Positions 5,496 through 5,550 of a stretch of DNA of 5,550 nucleotides are shown here, piece by piece. This stretch comes from Acinetobacter sp. Lineage in GTDB: Bacteria > Pseudomonadota > Gammaproteobacteria > Pseudomonadales > Moraxellaceae. Within the stretch, counting starts at the first letter, position 1. The number at the start of each line of letters is the position of its first letter. The notes beneath the pieces are model-generated. The model searched no databases and was not told where the DNA came from. It saw only the letters and a list, made by a program, of their open reading frames with translations. The stretch is taken from contig SSHD01000005.1 in NCBI GenBank assembly GCA_008017255.1, positions 1 to 5,550 of the forward strand, written 5' to 3'. Position numbers and translations under genes: made by a program.

Positions 5496-5550
5496 AGCGC
5501 TGCTCAACTGATGAATGAAATGGATTGTTTAGGCTTTGCTTTGAAATATC
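5496..5550. other. Window end after envZ, nothing assignable
   Basis: These 55 bases contain no hairpin with a U-tract. The only short palindrome is AGCGCT at 5496-5501. A plus-strand frame from ATG 5511 is open to the edge (MNEMDCLGF...), but 13 codons without a ribosome binding site are not evidence for a gene. One minus-strand frame is also open across this stretch, so a convergent neighbour cannot be excluded. Confidence 0.5.

Noticed and set aside
5511..5550. Possible start of a gene downstream of envZ
   Set aside because: Only 13 codons are visible, there is no Shine-Dalgarno sequence, and the frame cannot be tested.

Overview
The window looks like a piece of a gammaproteobacterial chromosome, most probably Acinetobacter or a close Moraxellaceae relative. 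The basis is moderate-to-low GC by eye, with AT-rich intergenic DNA, and protein sequences that fit my recollection of Acinetobacter OmpR, EnvZ and Tex. I cannot name the species. The content is ordinary chromosomal housekeeping and regulation. I see no transposase, integrase, CRISPR array, tRNA or rRNA, and no convincing undescribed system.

Layout. Positions 1-345 (minus strand) hold the first 115 codons of a lipoprotein gene that runs off the left edge. Positions 346-505 hold that gene's ribosome binding site and a likely promoter, followed by a perfect 30-bp palindrome (430-459) that makes a strong intrinsic terminator for the next gene. Positions 506-2854 (minus) encode Tex, an S1-domain nucleic-acid-binding protein. 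The 385 bases from 2855 to 3239 separate two divergent units. They hold a consensus -10 for tex, a consensus -10 and a long folded leader for ompR, and a short unexplained open frame. Positions 3240-4004 (plus) encode the response regulator OmpR. Positions 4020-5495 (plus) encode its sensor kinase EnvZ, which probably starts at a TTG codon. Nothing can be assigned in the last 55 bases.

How the genes work together. EnvZ is an inner-membrane histidine kinase that autophosphorylates on His274 and passes the phosphate to Asp71 of OmpR, which then binds promoters through its winged helix. The 15-nt gap and absence of an intervening terminator indicate one ompR-envZ transcript. Tex is transcribed away from this pair and acts in RNA-linked gene expression. 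It is probably a conserved neighbour rather than a pathway partner: Escherichia coli has tex (yhgF), greB and ompR-envZ in the same divergent layout, but greB is missing here between tex and ompR. The lipoprotein gene lies downstream of tex in the same direction but appears to have its own promoter beyond the tex terminator.
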